From an uncultured Bacteroides sp. (GTDB lineage: Bacteria; Bacteroidota; Bacteroidia; Bacteroidales; Bacteroidaceae), in NCBI GenBank assembly GCA_905203765.1, contig CAJKXC010000044.1, positions 1-20,937 of the forward strand: DNA of 20,937 nucleotides, given 5' to 3'. Each line of letters begins with the position of its first letter. Position 1 is the first letter of the stretch. Positions 20,896 to 20,937 of the stretch are shown one piece after another. The translations under genes were made by a program, and so were the position numbers. A model generated the notes under the pieces. The model was not told the DNA's origin, did no database searches, and saw only the letters and a program-made list of their open reading frames with translations.

Positions 20896-20937
20896 CAAGA
20901 ATGAAGCAAGACGCTTCTAGTAAATTTTAATAAACAA

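Overview
The window looks like chromosomal DNA of a gut-type Bacteroidales bacterium, most likely Bacteroides or a close relative. I infer this from promoters with the Bacteroidetes -7 element (TAnnTTTGC), A-rich leaders with little Shine-Dalgarno signal, Bacteroides-style lipoproteins (Cys followed by SNEE or SDDD), a TPR/membrane/HTH regulator, a TonB-receptor-like outer membrane barrel and a fimbrillin-type surface lipoprotein. No tRNA, rRNA, insertion sequence, transposase or CRISPR array was seen. No complete gene looks broken; only the helicase is cut, by the window edge.

Layout. (1) Minus strand, 1-1695: a Cof-type HAD phosphatase, then a PIF1-like helicase cut by the left edge. The two overlap by 4 bp and start from a promoter divergent to the next unit. 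(2) Plus strand, 1794-4677: a MalY/PatB-type C-S lyase followed 22 bp later by a membrane-anchored TPR/HTH regulator. (3) A 965-bp gene-free stretch, 4678-5642, unusually rich in signals: a heptad-repeat inverted repeat, a terminator, a 22-bp periodic array of about seven units, a perfect 32-bp inverted repeat, and five ATATAG direct repeats just upstream of the promoter of an OMP_b-brl_3-type outer membrane receptor (5643-8048). (4) Plus strand, 8226-11361: an SPFH/band 7 protein, a secreted DUF3887 + alpha/beta hydrolase, a small Arc-like ribbon-helix-helix protein and a four-helix membrane protein. Two gaps in this group carry short repeats of period 7. (5) Plus strand, 11543-18027: a tight four-gene operon of an outer membrane beta-barrel, an imelysin (M75) lipoprotein, a di-heme DUF1111 lipoprotein with two CxxCH sites, and a fused ResB-CcsA cytochrome c synthase. 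(6) 18028-18332: a promoter and a strong terminator about 100 bp apart (candidate small RNA) and a single copy of the repeat that forms the 32-bp palindrome upstream. (7) Minus strand, 18333-20687: a 54-aa glycine-rich small protein and a 715-aa lipoprotein joining a fimbrillin-like N-terminus to a beta-helix-like C-terminus, preceded by a large imperfect palindrome at the right edge.

How the genes fit together. The operon in (5) reads as a self-contained envelope module: a barrel for entry through the outer membrane, an imelysin and a di-heme protein facing the periplasm or surface, and a dedicated synthase to attach the hemes. By analogy with imelysin-DUF1111 pairs in other bacteria, iron or heme acquisition is the leading guess, but the substrate is not shown by the sequence. 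The repeat-rich gap between the TPR/HTH regulator and the receptor suggests that the receptor is under elaborate control, possibly by that neighbouring regulator. The 5' half has GC-rich codon use and long spurious antisense ORFs, while the porin-imelysin-DUF1111 genes and the fimbrillin are visibly more AT-rich.
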